Assembly (NCBI GenBank): GCA_019636335.1
Contig: JAHBXR010000019.1
Span: forward strand, 1 to 64,000
Direction of reading: 5' to 3'
DNA from: Pirellulales bacterium
GTDB lineage: Bacteria; Planctomycetota; Planctomycetia; Pirellulales; JAEUIK01
Length of the DNA: 64,000 nucleotides
Shown piece by piece: positions 63,319 through 64,000 of this stretch. Each line of letters opens with the position of its first letter. The stretch's first letter is position 1. The notes under the pieces are model-generated. The model saw only the letters and a program-made list of their open reading frames with translations. It was not told the DNA's origin and did not search any database. The translations under genes and the position numbers were made by a program.

Positions 63319-64000
63319 CTAGTTTCTCTCGATTACTTCTCCCCCCGCCGGCGAGAGCAGGGCCTTCCATTGCTCGGCCGTGGTCGCTTGGGGCAGGAAG
63401 CGTACCGAGCCGTCGGCGATCATGACGAGGGTCCCTTCGCCGTAGTGTTGGCCGAGCCCCTTCGTCGGATCCGCCGCGTCGACCTTTAGATCGTCGGGCG
63501 CGGTCCACGGTACGGCGTGTTCGTTGTCGACTTCGAGCGACAAGATCGTGTTCGACGTGCCGTCGGTGAAATCGCGGATGGCAAGTCCCTTGCCATCGGG
63601 AAACGCGGTCTGCTTACCCACGGGAAGCACCATGCAGGTCTTGCCCACGCCGGCCTGCACACCCGGCAGGCGAAAGATGTCCGGCATGCGCTCGAGGAGC
63701 TTCTTGTTGTGCTCGCTATCCCACGGCTCGTCGAGGTGGAACTCGCCGTAGAGTTGGCCTTGGTCGAGATAGGGCAGCAGGTGTACGCGCCAACTCAACA
63801 AGGGCTTGCCCTCGGTGTTGGTGCTGGCCACGTCGGGGAAGCGGCTCTTCCCGTTGGCGTCCTTCACCGCCGAGTGATAGTTGTGCATGGCAATCGCAAC
63901 CTGCTTGAATTGATTCATCGCGGCGGCGCGATCGGCCTTGGTGGCCACGGACTTGACCGCGGGCGCGAGCGCGCTGGCAAGCTGGGCGCCATCGACCTGG
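63319..64000 (-). CDS. DUF1559 domain protein, truncated at the window edge
   Basis: Partial: the frame stays open to the right edge, giving at least 227 residues. The internal motif MNQFKQVAIAMHNYHSAV corresponds to the family segment NNLKQIGLALHNYH. Conserved features FPDVASTNTEGKPLLSWRVH, LLPYLDQGQLYGEFHLDEPW, FTDGTSNTILSLEV and MIADGSVRFLP are all present. A GTG at 63948 could be read as a start, but the frame upstream (QVDGAQLASALAPAV) continues the family-like sequence, so the true start lies outside. The terminator downstream marks it as the last gene of its transcript. Confidence 0.9.
   Translation of the reverse strand, partial: QVDGAQLASALAPAVKSVATKADRAAAMNQFKQVAIAMHNYHSAVKDANGKSRFPDVASTNTEGKPLLSWRVHLLPYLDQGQLYGEFHLDEPWDSEHNKKLLERMPDIFRLPGVQAGVGKTCMVLPVGKQTAFPDGKGLAIRDFTDGTSNTILSLEVDNEHAVPWTAPDDLKVDAADPTKGLGQHYGEGTLVMIADGSVRFLPQATTAEQWKALLSPAGGEVIERN

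Overview
The window is GC-rich, gene-dense bacterial chromosome. The gene content points to the Planctomycetes, most likely a Pirellulales-type organism. The evidence is two DUF1559-type proteins (one with a pseudopilin N-terminus), a PEP-CTERM sorted secreted protein, a BBP7-like beta-barrel protein, a DUF1571 protein, a periplasmic formylglycine sulfatase, an SMP-30/gluconolactonase protein and several large secreted or membrane-anchored proteins with no recognisable family. The assignment is inference from family content only: the window has no rRNA, and I saw no tRNA, CRISPR array, insertion sequence or phage gene.

Layout. 1-9.3 kb: edge membrane protein, FtsH protease, Nudix hydrolase, small secreted protein, RlmI-type rRNA methyltransferase, a ketoacyl-synthase homologue lacking two catalytic residues, a DUF1571 exported protein and a convergent BBP7-like barrel. 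9.7-18.2 kb: transaldolase, a SEC-C zinc-motif protein, RibD, an 855-residue membrane-anchored protein of unknown function, cupin and RsmD. 18.3-27.2 kb: exported cyclophilin with an Rho-independent terminator, then a LysR regulator transcribed directly into gltB-gltD (ammonia assimilation). 27.4-32.7 kb: single-domain response regulator, SlyX-like protein, a large lipoprotein, pterin carbinolamine dehydratase, a second small outer-membrane barrel and a cysteine-rich exported protein. 32.8-39.2 kb: two tandem genes of about 1030 codons encoding multi-pass membrane + spermidine-synthase-like + TPR proteins, sharing a perfect 715-bp repeat over their 5' ends. 39.2-46.9 kb: cyclopropane-synthase-family methyltransferase, membrane J-domain protein, subtilase-like membrane-anchored protein with an altered triad, two SDR oxidoreductases flanking a hybrid histidine kinase, and an Mpo1-like protein. 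46.9-55 kb: sulfatase, SMP-30 protein, RlmM-like methyltransferase, PEP-CTERM protein, DUF1559 pseudopilin, CNNM/CorC-type membrane protein. 55-64 kb: a MacAB/LolCDE-like efflux operon (adaptor, ATPase, two permeases), CstA peptide/pyruvate-type transporter, a sigma-54 activator with a degenerate receiver, and a truncated DUF1559 protein at the right edge.

Functional themes are envelope biogenesis and export (two barrels, PEP-CTERM protein, pseudopilin, lipoprotein, efflux operon, FtsH), central nitrogen and carbon metabolism (GltBD, transaldolase, RibD, CstA) and ribosomal RNA modification (RlmI, RsmD, RlmM-like). The most unusual elements are the tandem synthase-like genes with the perfect repeat, the ketoacyl-synthase homologue with Cys-to-Asp and His-to-Asn changes, the subtilase-like protein with Glu in place of Asp, and the pseudo-receiver sigma-54 activator.
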